Positions 31,854 through 40,865 of a DNA stretch of 64,000 nucleotides are shown here, in pieces (position 1 is the first letter of the stretch; every line of letters starts with the position of its first letter). The stretch comes from Verrucomicrobiaceae bacterium (lineage in GTDB: Bacteria; Verrucomicrobiota; Verrucomicrobiia; Verrucomicrobiales; Verrucomicrobiaceae), in NCBI GenBank assembly GCA_016713245.1, contig JADJPM010000001.1, positions 930,001 to 994,000 of the forward strand, read 5' to 3'. Under the pieces are notes generated by a model that saw only the letters and a program-made list of their open reading frames with translations, ran no database searches and was not told the origin of the DNA. The position numbers were made by a program, and so were the translations under genes.

Positions 31854-33047
31854 TCAGCGTAGCGCCCGCTCGTAGGCTGCGTGGAGGCTGGCAGTGCTTT
31901 TTTGCCAGTTCAGCTCGGTGGTGAGGCGGTCAAAGCCGGCGCGGCCCATCTGCTGGCGACGCGTGGGATCATCGAGGAGGCTCGCAATGGCCTCCGCGAG
32001 CTTCACCGCCTCGTTTTCCATGACGTAGGCGGCCGCTTCACCAGCGCTGTGACGGCCTTCGATGGTGCCAAACATGACGACGGGCTTCGCGAAGGCCATG
32101 TACTCGAGCACCTTGTTCATGGTGCAGTGGTCGTTGTAGGCATTGATGGGATCGCAGGCAATGCCGAGGTCGATCGTCTGCAAGGCGGAGCAGAGAAACG
32201 CATCACTCACACGACCTGGCATGCTGACCTGCGCCGAAAGTCCCAGCTCATCCCGCAGGCGCAGGAGAGCGGCATACTCAGGCCCGCTGCCCATGAGGAG
32301 GAACTGCACGTCCTGCCGCTTCTGCGTGTGGATAAGGTAATGAGCGGCTTTGAGAAGGTACTCGACGCCATCGGCACTTCCCATGACGCCGATGTAACCG
32401 ACGAGATGCGTTTTGCCCTGCTTCAAGGCTTCATCGCGAGGCGCGGCGGTATCGAGAGCGTTCGGCGCGGTGCGCACGACGAAGGCGGTATCGTCATGGA
32501 GATGCCCGCGATGCGTCACGGCGGCGAGCACGCTTTGATTGGTGGCGATGACGACATCCGCCACCGCCAGCGTCGCTCTTTCCGCGAGGCGAACAGCGCG
32601 GTAGAGCAGGCCGTGAGCTCCGAATTTGGCCTCAAACATCTCCGGGCAGAGGTCATGCACATCAAAGATGACGCGAGTGCCGAAAAGCAGCTTGAAGGGC
32701 AAAGCCACGAGGAAAAGGAGGTCCGGCGGATTGCAGAGGTGGATCACATCGAAGCGGCCATGACGGCTCATCGCCTTCCAAGCCTGCCAAAACTCGCCCA
32801 GAAGGGCGCTGGCATATTCGAGGAGGAAACCGAAGGGCGTGCGTGCTTCCGCCGCGATCCAGTGACGATAGATTTGAATGCCATCGAGCACTTCCTCCGC
32901 CTGGGTGTGGCCTCGCATGCGTGGACAGATGACGGTGACATCGTAACCGCCATCCCTCAGCGCACAGGCCTCCTGCCAAACCCGCCGGTCAAAGGGGACC
33001 GGGAGGTTTTCGACCAGGATGAGAACTCTGCGACGGACGGCGTGCAT
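31854..33047 (-). CDS. Glycosyltransferase family 4 protein
   Basis: The 397-aa GT-B enzyme has an N-terminal acceptor domain (VLILVENLPVPFDRRVWQEA, the start seen in WbuB-like GT4 proteins) and a C-terminal nucleotide-sugar domain (GYIGVMGSADGVEYLL, LLMGSGPEYAAL and the E-x7-E stretch around NKVLEYMAFAKPVV). Such enzymes add sugars to lipopolysaccharide O-antigen or exopolysaccharide at the inner membrane. No other polysaccharide genes flank it, so the product is unknown. It is full length, without signal or membrane helix apart from a hydrophobic patch near residue 120. Confidence 0.88.
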   Translation of the reverse strand: MHAVRRRVLILVENLPVPFDRRVWQEACALRDGGYDVTVICPRMRGHTQAEEVLDGIQIYRHWIAAEARTPFGFLLEYASALLGEFWQAWKAMSRHGRFDVIHLCNPPDLLFLVALPFKLLFGTRVIFDVHDLCPEMFEAKFGAHGLLYRAVRLAERATLAVADVVIATNQSVLAAVTHRGHLHDDTAFVVRTAPNALDTAAPRDEALKQGKTHLVGYIGVMGSADGVEYLLKAAHYLIHTQKRQDVQFLLMGSGPEYAALLRLRDELGLSAQVSMPGRVSDAFLCSALQTIDLGIACDPINAYNDHCTMNKVLEYMAFAKPVVMFGTIEGRHSAGEAAAYVMENEAVKLAEAIASLLDDPTRRQQMGRAGFDRLTTELNWQKSTASLHAAYERALR

Positions 33048-33099
33048 TCGAGTGAGCTACGAAATACACGGAAGACGAAGAAAGGGGAACGAATTCGCC

Positions 33100-34590
33100 T
33101 CAAGGCGTGGCCGGGCGCTTCTCTTTGGGCAGCCATTCGATTTCGAGGCTCTTGCCATCTCCTTTATTGCCGCCGAAAAAGTCGCCGGTGTCCTTCACGG
33201 TCACAAAGATGAGGAAACCAAAGAGCAGCAGGGCGCAGGCGGTTTGCACATACTCCAGCAGGCGACCTTGCGGGGGTTTGCGGCGGATGGCTTCCATCGC
33301 GGCCATGGTGATGTGACCGCCATCCAGCACGGGGAAAGGCATCATGTTCATGATCGCGAGGTTCACATTGAAGATGACGCTGAACCAAAGCACGAGACGC
33401 CAGCCGTCCTGGAGCTGAAAGAGCTTGTAGTAGTTGTGACCGACGCCAATCGGGCCGCTCATGTGCGCAGGACTGAGGTCGGATTTCGGCGAAAGCAGCT
33501 TGGTGACGAGGGCACCCATGTGTTTCACGGCATCGGTGATCTGCTCCGCCGGACTCGGGCCTGGGCGGACGACGGTGCGCTTGCCGCTCGAATCCCACTG
33601 CACACCAATCATGGCGTACTCCTTCTTGTCACCGACGTCCTTCATGTTGTTCTTATCGGGAATGCGTGGGGTGAGCGTGAGTGTCAGCGGTTTTCCAGCC
33701 CGTTCAATGTCGAGCTGAACGGACTTGCCCGGCTTGTCTTCGATGTAGCGACCGAGGGTGCGCAGGCTGCGCAGCGGCTGGCCATCCGCACGGAGGACGA
33801 GATCCTCTGCTTGCAGACCGGCGTCGTCCGCCGGGCTGTTGGGCATGACCATGTTCACCATCGGGGTCATCTGACCGATGAGGCCTACGTCACGAAGCTC
33901 GGGACGTTTGAAAATGGTGCTCCACCAAGAGGCCTTTTCTTCCTTCTCTTCCTTGTCGAGTTCCGGCCAAGCCTTGGGATCCACGTCGAATTTCAGTAGC
34001 CCTTCGCCAGGACGCTCAACTTCAAATGGGATTGTATCGCCTTCACTGGCGACCATGCTCCAGCGAACGCTGTCCACGAGACCTTCAAAGCGCTTCACGG
34101 GATGGCCATCGACGGTTTTGATGATGTCTCCCGCTTTGATGCCCGCCTTACCCGCAGGCCCTTCGGCCGCCACATCGCCCACGACGGTCGTGGTGTGCAT
34201 CTCACTCTGCGGCTTGCCAACCTGCCAGACGAGCACCGCAAAAGCGCAGGCGAGCAAAAAGCTAAACAAAGGACCCGCGAAGGCGACGATGGCCTTATCG
34301 AGCGGGGTGATGGGCGGGAGATTGTCCTGATCGACCTCGCCTTCGAGGCCGCCCATCGGGGCCATCTGTGGCAGGGCCACAAAGCCGCCAAAAGGAATGC
34401 TGCCGAGGCCGTACTCGACGCCGTTGATCTTTTTCTTCCATAGCGGCTTGCCGAACCAGACGTAGAATTTGTCGACCCTCAGCCCACGCCAGCGGGCAGC
34501 AAGAAAATGGCCCCACTCATGCACAACAATCATGAGATTGAAGACGAGGATGACGAGAAAAAGGGTGCCGAGGAAGGAGAGCATGGCCAT
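33100..34590 (-). CDS. rseP: RseP-type site-2 zinc metalloprotease
   Basis: The 496-aa intramembrane protease has HEWGH (about residues 24-28) in the first helix and the third metal ligand in PFPVLDGGH near the C-terminus. Two periplasmic PDZ domains lie between (AAEGPAGKAGIKAGDIIKTV and NSPADDAGLQAEDLVLRADG). RseP cuts anti-sigma factors and signal-peptide remnants in the membrane. The protein is about 45 aa longer than E. coli RseP, with a Lys/Glu-rich insertion (KEEKEEKASWW) between the PDZ domains. ATG 34590 or 34584 are both plausible starts. Confidence 0.9.
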   Translation of the reverse strand: MAMLSFLGTLFLVILVFNLMIVVHEWGHFLAARWRGLRVDKFYVWFGKPLWKKKINGVEYGLGSIPFGGFVALPQMAPMGGLEGEVDQDNLPPITPLDKAIVAFAGPLFSFLLACAFAVLVWQVGKPQSEMHTTTVVGDVAAEGPAGKAGIKAGDIIKTVDGHPVKRFEGLVDSVRWSMVASEGDTIPFEVERPGEGLLKFDVDPKAWPELDKEEKEEKASWWSTIFKRPELRDVGLIGQMTPMVNMVMPNSPADDAGLQAEDLVLRADGQPLRSLRTLGRYIEDKPGKSVQLDIERAGKPLTLTLTPRIPDKNNMKDVGDKKEYAMIGVQWDSSGKRTVVRPGPSPAEQITDAVKHMGALVTKLLSPKSDLSPAHMSGPIGVGHNYYKLFQLQDGWRLVLWFSVIFNVNLAIMNMMPFPVLDGGHITMAAMEAIRRKPPQGRLLEYVQTACALLLFGFLIFVTVKDTGDFFGGNKGDGKSLEIEWLPKEKRPATP

Positions 34591-34734
34591 GGGGAAGCGA
34601 AAAAGGGCGGAAAGCTACCACCCGGGCATTCCGGGCGCAAACCGTCACACGATTCTTTTGGGTGAAAAGGCTGTTCCGGGGTAGAAATGGCTGCCGGAAT
34701 GGAATATGGCCTCTCTTTCTCGCTCTCAACCGTG

Positions 34735-35529
34735 ATGCCCGCCGCAGCTTCGACTCTCATCCACCGCGCCTGCCTGATCCTCCTGGCATTCGCCACCTCC
34801 TTCCTTTGCTCCTGCAAGACGACGAAGAGCGTGTTCGCCTCGGTGAGCGTGAAGCCCTCCAGCTTTCTCACTCACGGCAGTGAATTGAAGGAGGACCGCG
34901 CCCGCAGCGCCTTCTTGGGAAACTGGTGGACCTCGGACAAGAAACACCAGACTGCTGCAGATGCCGTGAAGAAGCTGTACATCAGCCCGGTGCGCATCGA
35001 CGCCGTGCGCCCGATGAAGAACTACCTCGCCCGAGTGGAGTTCAGCGATGAGCGGCGGCAGAAAAAGCTCGTGGAACTGGCTGGCTATGCGCAAAAGCGA
35101 TTCATCAAGGCGTTCAAAGACTCGAAGAATCCGCGCTACGAGATCGTCGATGCGCCGGCGAAGGATGCGATGACGCTCGATCTGCACCTCCTCGAGTGGG
35201 AGCCGGGCGCTTTTACCGGCTTCCTCGCTCGTGAGACGATTGATTTGATCACCTTCCCTGCCGTGGGTGATCTCCTTTGGAAACCCGAGCGGGCCGCCAC
35301 CACCATCGAGGGCCGCCTCATCGAACCGAAAAGCCAGAAGTCGGTGTTTGAGTTTGCGGACAAAGAGGAAGCCAAGACGATCATCGTGCTGCCCGTGCAG
35401 GAAGCCTTTCCCACCGGGCAGGCCCGCTTCGCCATCCGCGAGTGGGCGCGGCAGTTCGAGGTCATGATGAATAATGATCCCGCGAAGCGTCCGAAGGATA
35501 GCTCGCCAATCCAGATCTGGGGCTTTTGA
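34735..35529 (+). CDS. DUF3313-like lipoprotein
   Basis: The 264-aa protein starts with a lipoprotein signal (CLILLAFATSFLCSCKTT) at ATG 34735. The mature domain resembles DUF3313 lipoproteins: FLTHGSELKEDRARSAFLGN, the YISPVRID strand and AMTLDLHLLEWEPGAF. Their role is unknown; they are thought to sit in the outer membrane or periplasm. It is divergent from rseP with a 144-bp gap. The longer open frame from 34687 was rejected because the signal peptide would then be internal. Confidence 0.75.
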   Translation: MPAAASTLIHRACLILLAFATSFLCSCKTTKSVFASVSVKPSSFLTHGSELKEDRARSAFLGNWWTSDKKHQTAADAVKKLYISPVRIDAVRPMKNYLARVEFSDERRQKKLVELAGYAQKRFIKAFKDSKNPRYEIVDAPAKDAMTLDLHLLEWEPGAFTGFLARETIDLITFPAVGDLLWKPERAATTIEGRLIEPKSQKSVFEFADKEEAKTIIVLPVQEAFPTGQARFAIREWARQFEVMMNNDPAKRPKDSSPIQIWGF

Positions 35530-35647
35530 GATGATTTTTCATAACGAGCAGGCCGAGTAAAAATAGACTGCTCCTCACAGCCGGCTTCCCACTTGCCAGA
35601 GAGGTCGAGTTCTGGTGCGATATGAGCGTCTCTTCCCCCTGACGCCC

Positions 35648-36145
35648 ATGAAAACGCTCACCCTATGCCTTGCTGCTCTCCTGTTGGCTGGCAGCAGCTT
35701 GTTCCTCTCCTCCTGCGCCCATCCCTATGGGGCGGGAGTTCTCGGCAGCGGCATCGCCCACCGACAGGCCACTCCGCCACTGCTCAGCTCCGCCCTGGCA
35801 GGAGCCACACGAAACACCCAGGCCAATAGCTGGCTCTTTGCGAACTCCCGCTTTGATCCCTGCTCACCCAACTACCGCCGCTCGTCCTACATCACCAGCA
35901 CCTATCACACGCGGCATGCACGCCCCTACTACTCGAACTACGGTTGGGGCCGTCCTTACTATGGCTCCACTTGGGATGCCTATCCCTACACCTCGAAGTG
36001 GCACCAGCCTGGCTACACCCGCTATCAAGACTACAGCAGCCCGCTGGTAAGCTACGGCCAGCCGATGAGCCACTACGGCGGCTGGAGCTATGTGTATCGC
36101 CCCGCCTACTGGCCGACGAGCACGTCCTTCTATCGCTGCCGATAA
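35648..36145 (+). CDS. Tyr/Ser-rich small lipoprotein
   Basis: The 165-aa product has a lipoprotein signal (LLLAGSSLFLSSCAHP) at ATG 35648. The mature part is rich in Tyr, Ser, Arg and His (YHTRHARPYYSNYGWGRPYY), with no recognised domain, and looks like a flexible or wall-associated envelope protein. It resembles in style the 91-aa lipoprotein at 54125-54400. It has its own intrinsic terminator at 36164-36194. Confidence 0.7.
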   Translation: MKTLTLCLAALLLAGSSLFLSSCAHPYGAGVLGSGIAHRQATPPLLSSALAGATRNTQANSWLFANSRFDPCSPNYRRSSYITSTYHTRHARPYYSNYGWGRPYYGSTWDAYPYTSKWHQPGYTRYQDYSSPLVSYGQPMSHYGGWSYVYRPAYWPTSTSFYRCR

Positions 36146-36163
36146 CCGATCCAATGCTTCATG

Positions 36164-36194
36164 AAAAAGGCGGGCTTCACAGCCCGCCTTTTTT
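36164..36194 (+). terminator. Intrinsic terminator, possibly bidirectional
   Basis: GGCGGGCT (36169-36176) and AGCCCGCC (36181-36188) with a TCAC loop are followed by six T and preceded by five A. It lies 18 nt after the stop of the Tyr-rich lipoprotein and 15 nt before the end of the convergent sulfatase gene, so it can serve both. Confidence 0.9.
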
Positions 36195-36209
36195 GTCATC
36201 TAGATCCCA

Positions 36210-37721
36210 TCACTGCGGGATCGGATCACCGCGTTTCACGGTTTTGCCTTCCCACACGGCCTCGTCAGTCTTTTTGTCGTAAGTGAGCACGCGGCTGGCG
36301 CTGTTCGGCGCGGGTGGCACGTCGATCTTGGGCAGCCACTTGCGATGCTCGGCGATGATGGCGGCGTTTTCGGGCTTGGCGGCCACATTGGTCCATTCGT
36401 TGGGGTCGTTGACCATGTCGTAGAGTTCCTCGCTGCCGTCGGCATAGACGATGTAGCGCCATTTTTCGCTGCGCACGCCGTGGTTGCCCTGGTTGTGGCT
36501 GGTGACGGCGGGACGCTCGCGTTTCGTGGCGGCATCTTTGAGCTGCGGGGCAAGGCTGAGCCCTTCCAAATCATCACGCTTCGTCAAACCGGCGAGCTCG
36601 ATGAGCGTGGGGTAGATGTCGAGCAGCTCGGCGGGCTGGTTGCAGCGCTGGCCGTGCGTGACTCCGGGGCCGGCGAAAATGAGAGGGACCTTCGTGCCGC
36701 GATCCCAGAGGGTGTTTTTGCCGGTGATCTCCTTTTCACCGAGGTGCCAGCCGTGATCGCCCCACACGACGACGATGGTGTCATCGCGATGACCGGACTC
36801 GTCGAGCGCGGTGAGCAGGCGGCCGATCTGCGCATCGGCGAAGCTCGTGCAGGCCAGGTAGCTGCGGACGAGGTTGCGCCACTGGTTGGCTTCTTTGAGG
36901 AATTTCAATCGCGGCTCCGGCAGTTCCCAATGAATGTACCAGGAGAAGCGCGGCGTGTCCGCACGGTCGTCCTTGATGATCTTCGGCAGCACGCTGTCGT
37001 CATCGGGATACAGGTCGAACCACTTCTGCGTGGCATAGCAGGGCACATGCGGGAGGAAGAATCCGGCGGCGATGAAGAAGGGCTGGTCCTTCGGCGCTTT
37101 TTTGATCTGCTCGGCCGTCCACGAGGCCACCTGGTAGTCGCCTTTGCTGGTGTCGTCGTTGTCGAGCGGCCACACACCCCAGTCCACGAGGGCGTGATTG
37201 CCCATCGGGGTGGGGTTCACGAGCTTCTGCGGCGGTTTCGTGCCCACGCCGCCATATGGCGCGGTGACCATGAACTCGGGTTTGATCTTGGGAGCATTCT
37301 TCGCGCCGTTTTTGCCTTTGCCCCTGGCTCCTGCCGCACCGCCGGTGCCGCCGTGGTAGATCTTGCCGGTGGCGGCGGTGAGGTAGCCGTGATTTTCAAA
37401 GTGCTGCGGCAAGGCCACGCGATCCTTCCACTGCGGCAGCGTGCGAAACCAAGGTGAGAGGCCGTAGATGCCTGTCGTGGTCGGGCGCAGGCCGAGCAGC
37501 AAGCTCGTGCGGGAAGGATTGCACAGCGGCATGTTGCAATGCGCATTGGTGAAGGTCGTGCCGCGGGCGGCGAGCTTGTCGAGGTTTGGCGTCTTCGCCA
37601 TCGCATGGCCGCCGAGGTGGCCGATCCAGTCGTTTTGATCATCGATGGCGATGAAAAGCACATTCGGCTTCGCGGCGAAAAGCGAAGGGCAGAGGGCGAG
37701 GAGGAGAAAAAGTCGTTTCAT
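36210..37721 (-). CDS. Secreted sulfatase (iduronate/choline-sulfatase-like), CNPSR active site
   Basis: The 503-aa exported protein (signal MKRLFLLLALCPSLFA) is a type I sulfatase. The formylglycine site is Cys67 in CNPSRTSLLLG, a canonical C-x-P-S-R. Metal ligands are visible in AIDDQND near the N-terminus and VWGDHGWHLGE in the middle. The closest wording is that of iduronate-2-sulfatase and choline-sulfatase-like enzymes (FENHGYLTAATGKIYHGG). It would remove sulfate esters from sugars or small molecules in the periplasm. A Gly/Lys/Ala-rich insertion (about 126-145) is unusual. It lies 12 bp downstream of a second sulfatase gene. Confidence 0.9.
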   Translation of the reverse strand: MKRLFLLLALCPSLFAAKPNVLFIAIDDQNDWIGHLGGHAMAKTPNLDKLAARGTTFTNAHCNMPLCNPSRTSLLLGLRPTTTGIYGLSPWFRTLPQWKDRVALPQHFENHGYLTAATGKIYHGGTGGAAGARGKGKNGAKNAPKIKPEFMVTAPYGGVGTKPPQKLVNPTPMGNHALVDWGVWPLDNDDTSKGDYQVASWTAEQIKKAPKDQPFFIAAGFFLPHVPCYATQKWFDLYPDDDSVLPKIIKDDRADTPRFSWYIHWELPEPRLKFLKEANQWRNLVRSYLACTSFADAQIGRLLTALDESGHRDDTIVVVWGDHGWHLGEKEITGKNTLWDRGTKVPLIFAGPGVTHGQRCNQPAELLDIYPTLIELAGLTKRDDLEGLSLAPQLKDAATKRERPAVTSHNQGNHGVRSEKWRYIVYADGSEELYDMVNDPNEWTNVAAKPENAAIIAEHRKWLPKIDVPPAPNSASRVLTYDKKTDEAVWEGKTVKRGDPIPQ

Positions 37722-37733
37722 GGAAGGCGTGGG

Positions 37734-39494
37734 TTAACGGCGGTTCAGGCGGAGATGCTTCAGATCGATTCCGGGCATCGCAAGGCATTCGAGTGTGAGC
37801 GTCGCAGGGCCGCGCTCAAAATGGAGCGTGCCGAGGGAGTGGCTGGCCCACTGGCGATCTCGATAGCGCGTCTTCCCCTCCGCATCGCGATGCGGCAGCG
37901 GGATCTCCGGGGCCTCGGCAGCGTGCAGCGCGGCATCAAGCGCGGCTGTGCCATGCTGGAGTCTCACGCGCGTGTCTGCGGCAGCGCCATAGGCGAGCTC
38001 GATCTCGTAATCGCCCGCGGTGACGACCTCGATCTCGAAACGAACCTTTGCTTTCGCATCGCTCCAGCCGGTGAGCCAGTCATTGGCGAAGCCGGGACCG
38101 TTCGCAAAGGTCAGCGGCTTGTCGTAAAACGCCTGCGGTGCATGCAAGTCGACCGGTTCGTGCTCAGCATGGCCGACAGGCAGTGGAAAACGCTTCAACC
38201 CCTCGCTGGAGATGTCCGCAAACCATGCGTCGTATCGTGCGGCCAGGTCTTTGACCAGATCGGGATGGTCCTTCGCGATGTCCTTCGCCTGGCCGGGATC
38301 GGTTTCCATGTCATAGAGCTGCCAGGGCGTGGCACTGGCATCATTCGCCTTCGCCTTGGAGCCGCCGCCCGCGCCTTTGATCTCGCGCACGAGGCGATGA
38401 CGCTGCGTGCGCACGGCACCGGGATACTTGTTGGTCTCGTCGATGGGATTGTGCGTGAAGAGCGTGCGCTCCGGCCAGTTTCCGGCGCTTTGCAGCAGCG
38501 GCTTCAAGCTTCTGCCATCCAGCTTCGAGCCGGGCGCCTGCACACCGCAAAGTTCCATGATCGTCGGGAAGAGGTCGATGTGAGCCGTGATCTCCTTCAC
38601 CACATGGGGCGTCCACTTCGCGGCAGGCCAGCGCATGAAAAGCGGCACACGGCTGCCTCCTTCATGCAGGCTGGTTTTGCCGCCGCGCATGCCGGCGTTG
38701 TAGATCTTCACCCCGGCGGTGCCGCCGTTGTCGGTCAAAAAGAGCACGAGGGTGTTTTCGGCGAGCTTCAGCGTGTCGAGATGCGCCAGCAGGCGACCCA
38801 CGTTCTCGTCGATGTTTTCGCACATGCCGTAAAAGGCAGCCACGTTGTCGGCGAAGCCCTTCGCCTTGAACTTGTCGAAGTACCTGTCCGGCACCTGGTA
38901 GGGCGAGTGCGGGGCGTTGTAGGCGAGGTAGCAGAAAAACGGCTCTTTTTGCTTCTCGCTGATGAAGCGCATCGCGTCATCGGTCAGCACATCGGTGATG
39001 TAACCCTTCGTGGGCTCGTGCTTGGGGCCGCGTAGCAGCGTGGCATCGAAGTAGTTGTTCCAATGTCCGTTGTTGAAGCCGAACACCTGCTCAAAGCCCT
39101 GCCCGGCGGGGGTGAAGGGGAACTGCTCGCCGTTGTGCCATTTGCCGATGCAGGCCGTGCGGTAGCCCTGCGGCTTCAAAGCCTCCGCCAGCGTGACCTC
39201 GGAGGGCTTCATCGCCTCTTTGTTGTGCGTGACGCCATGCACGCCGCATCGCAACGGCCAGCGGCCGGTGAGCACCGCCGCCCGCGTGGGAGCGCAGAAG
39301 GAGTTCACATAAAAGCGTTCAAATCGCACGCCCTCGCGACCCAGTTGGTCAATGTGCGGCGTTTGAAGGTGTGGATTGCCGTGGATGGAAAAATCGCCGT
39401 AGCCCTGGTCATCGGTGATGATGAGGAGGACGTTCGGCTTCGCGGCGAAGAGCGACGAAGTAAGGAGGAAAAGAGAAAGGAGCACCCGGAGCAT
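37734..39494 (-). CDS. Secreted arylsulfatase-type enzyme, CAPTR active site, with C-terminal beta domain
   Basis: The 586-aa exported sulfatase (signal MLRVLLSLFLLTSSLFA) has a metal-binding ITDDQGYGD, the modified Cys67 in CAPTRAAVLTGR, and LFLTDNGGTAG with the second metal site. After the sulfatase fold (about residue 430) comes a C-terminal domain of about 150 aa (DVHAPQAFYD.., KVRFEIEVVTAGDYEIEL) that looks like a carbohydrate-binding or jelly-roll module. It is likely to act on sulfated polysaccharide. It shares an operon with the CNPSR sulfatase and is divergent from the MFS transporter, with a possible operator between them. Confidence 0.9.
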   Translation of the reverse strand: MLRVLLSLFLLTSSLFAAKPNVLLIITDDQGYGDFSIHGNPHLQTPHIDQLGREGVRFERFYVNSFCAPTRAAVLTGRWPLRCGVHGVTHNKEAMKPSEVTLAEALKPQGYRTACIGKWHNGEQFPFTPAGQGFEQVFGFNNGHWNNYFDATLLRGPKHEPTKGYITDVLTDDAMRFISEKQKEPFFCYLAYNAPHSPYQVPDRYFDKFKAKGFADNVAAFYGMCENIDENVGRLLAHLDTLKLAENTLVLFLTDNGGTAGVKIYNAGMRGGKTSLHEGGSRVPLFMRWPAAKWTPHVVKEITAHIDLFPTIMELCGVQAPGSKLDGRSLKPLLQSAGNWPERTLFTHNPIDETNKYPGAVRTQRHRLVREIKGAGGGSKAKANDASATPWQLYDMETDPGQAKDIAKDHPDLVKDLAARYDAWFADISSEGLKRFPLPVGHAEHEPVDLHAPQAFYDKPLTFANGPGFANDWLTGWSDAKAKVRFEIEVVTAGDYEIELAYGAAADTRVRLQHGTAALDAALHAAEAPEIPLPHRDAEGKTRYRDRQWASHSLGTLHFERGPATLTLECLAMPGIDLKHLRLNRR

Positions 39495-39566
39495 GGTTGG
39501 AAAAGGCTTCCGGTAACGTCAACTGTACCCCACATGCTTCACCGAAGCGCACCGATCACGATGCGT

Positions 39567-39595
39567 GAATCACAAAACCGCCGCGTATGTGATTC
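39567..39595. promoter_or_regulatory. Candidate operator: 8-bp inverted repeat upstream of the MFS transporter
   Basis: GAATCACA (39567-39574) and TGTGATTC (39588-39595) are perfect inverted repeats 13 nt apart. They lie in the 132-bp divergent region between the sulfatase operon and the transporter, 32 nt before the transporter ATG. The symmetry and position fit a regulator binding site; the regulator is unknown. Confidence 0.5.
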
Positions 39596-39626
39596 CTCCT
39601 ACATTTTCTCCAGCCAGCCAGTCCTC

Positions 39627-40865
39627 ATGCCCCCTGCCCGCCCTCACTTCTGGAAATGGTACGTCTGCGGCCTGCTGCTGCTAGCCACGACAATCAATTA
39701 CATGGACCGCGTCACCCTCGCGAATGCCTCTGTGCGAGTGACGAAGGAGTTTGGCCTCAGCGAGGAACAGTATGGCAACCTCGAGTTGGTCTTCGGCTGG
39801 GCCTTTGCCGCCGGATCACTCGTCTTTGGCTTCCTGGCGGATCGTTTGAAGATCTACTGGCTCTATCCCGTGGTCCTCGCCGGCTGGTCCATCATGGGCA
39901 TGATCTCCGGGTGGACGAGCAGCTACACCGAACTGCTCATGTGCCGACTCTGCCTCGGCTTCTTCGAGGCCGGACACTGGCCCTGCGCTTTGAAGACCAC
40001 TTTTGCGCTTCTCGATGAAAAAGATCGCACCATGGGAAACAGCGTCCTGCAAAGCGGCGCCAGCATCGGAGCCATCATCACACCGCAGATTATGAAGGCC
40101 CTCATGACCGATGACATCGGCTCGTGGCGCGGGGCCTTTGTCATCGTCGGTGCCGTGGGCCTCGGATGGGTCGTCGTGTGGTTTATCTCCATGCGTCCTC
40201 GCGAGCTGGAAACAGCCCCGCAGTCTGAAAAAACCTCCGACGGACCAGGAAGCCTCGCTTTGATCCTCAGCCGACGCTTCTGGGCGCTGGCGCTGCTCAT
40301 CACCGGCACGCAGACGGTGTGGCACATCTACCGCGTGTGGATGATGAAGTTCCTGCAAACCGGCCGCGGCTACAGCGAAGCCGCCGCGTTGAACTTCCAA
40401 AGCGCCTACTACATCGCTACGGATGTCGGCTGCATCCTCGCCGGGGTGATTTCGATCTGGTTGGCCAAACGCGGCCTGGATGCGCATGGCGCCCGGCGAC
40501 GGGTCTATGCCACCGCCTGCCTGCTCACCTCGTTGAGTGTCTTCATCCCCTGGCTGCCGCAGGGTTGGCTGCTGCTCGGCGTGCTGCTCATCATTGGTGG
40601 CGGAGCGCTCGCCCTCTTCCCCTGCTATTACAGCTTCGTGCAGGAAATCTCCGCCACACATGTGGGCCGTGTCACCGGTCTGCTCAGCATGTGGGTATGG
40701 GCCGTCACCTCGCCGCTGCACACGCTCTTCGGCTGGATCGCCGATCAAACCGGCTCCTATGACAAAGGCCTCGTCATCGCCGGCCTCGCACCCTGGCTGG
40801 GCGTGATCGCCATGAAGCTGCTGTGGGATCGCCGCTCATCTACGCCGCCTCACTTGGCTGTGTAA
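39627..40865 (+). CDS. MFS transporter, sugar-acid (ACS/hexuronate) type
   Basis: The 412-aa protein has twelve predicted membrane helices. Typical blocks are TTINYMDRVTLANA in helix 1 (as in anion:cation symporters such as ExuT), GFLADRLK with the A-loop motif and GFFEAGHWPCALK in helix 4. It likely imports hexuronates or other sugar acids with protons. ATG 39627 is chosen because the upstream part of the frame is antisense to the sulfatase. The 3' end overlaps the convergent SDR gene by 16 bp. The neighbouring aldolases support a sugar-acid pathway. Confidence 0.88.
   Translation: MPPARPHFWKWYVCGLLLLATTINYMDRVTLANASVRVTKEFGLSEEQYGNLELVFGWAFAAGSLVFGFLADRLKIYWLYPVVLAGWSIMGMISGWTSSYTELLMCRLCLGFFEAGHWPCALKTTFALLDEKDRTMGNSVLQSGASIGAIITPQIMKALMTDDIGSWRGAFVIVGAVGLGWVVVWFISMRPRELETAPQSEKTSDGPGSLALILSRRFWALALLITGTQTVWHIYRVWMMKFLQTGRGYSEAAALNFQSAYYIATDVGCILAGVISIWLAKRGLDAHGARRRVYATACLLTSLSVFIPWLPQGWLLLGVLLIIGGGALALFPCYYSFVQEISATHVGRVTGLLSMWVWAVTSPLHTLFGWIADQTGSYDKGLVIAGLAPWLGVIAMKLLWDRRSSTPPHLAV

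Noticed and set aside
39500..39530. Possible fourth copy of the 28-bp motif (GGCTTCCGGTAACGTCAAC)
   Set aside because: It has GTAACG and a CTTCCGG word, but in the wrong relative orientation and spacing, and no CGTGCATC block.
39063..39626. 188-codon upstream extension of the MFS transporter frame
   Set aside because: It lies antisense to the sulfatase gene and does not resemble a transporter N-terminus; ATG 39627 precedes the first membrane helix.
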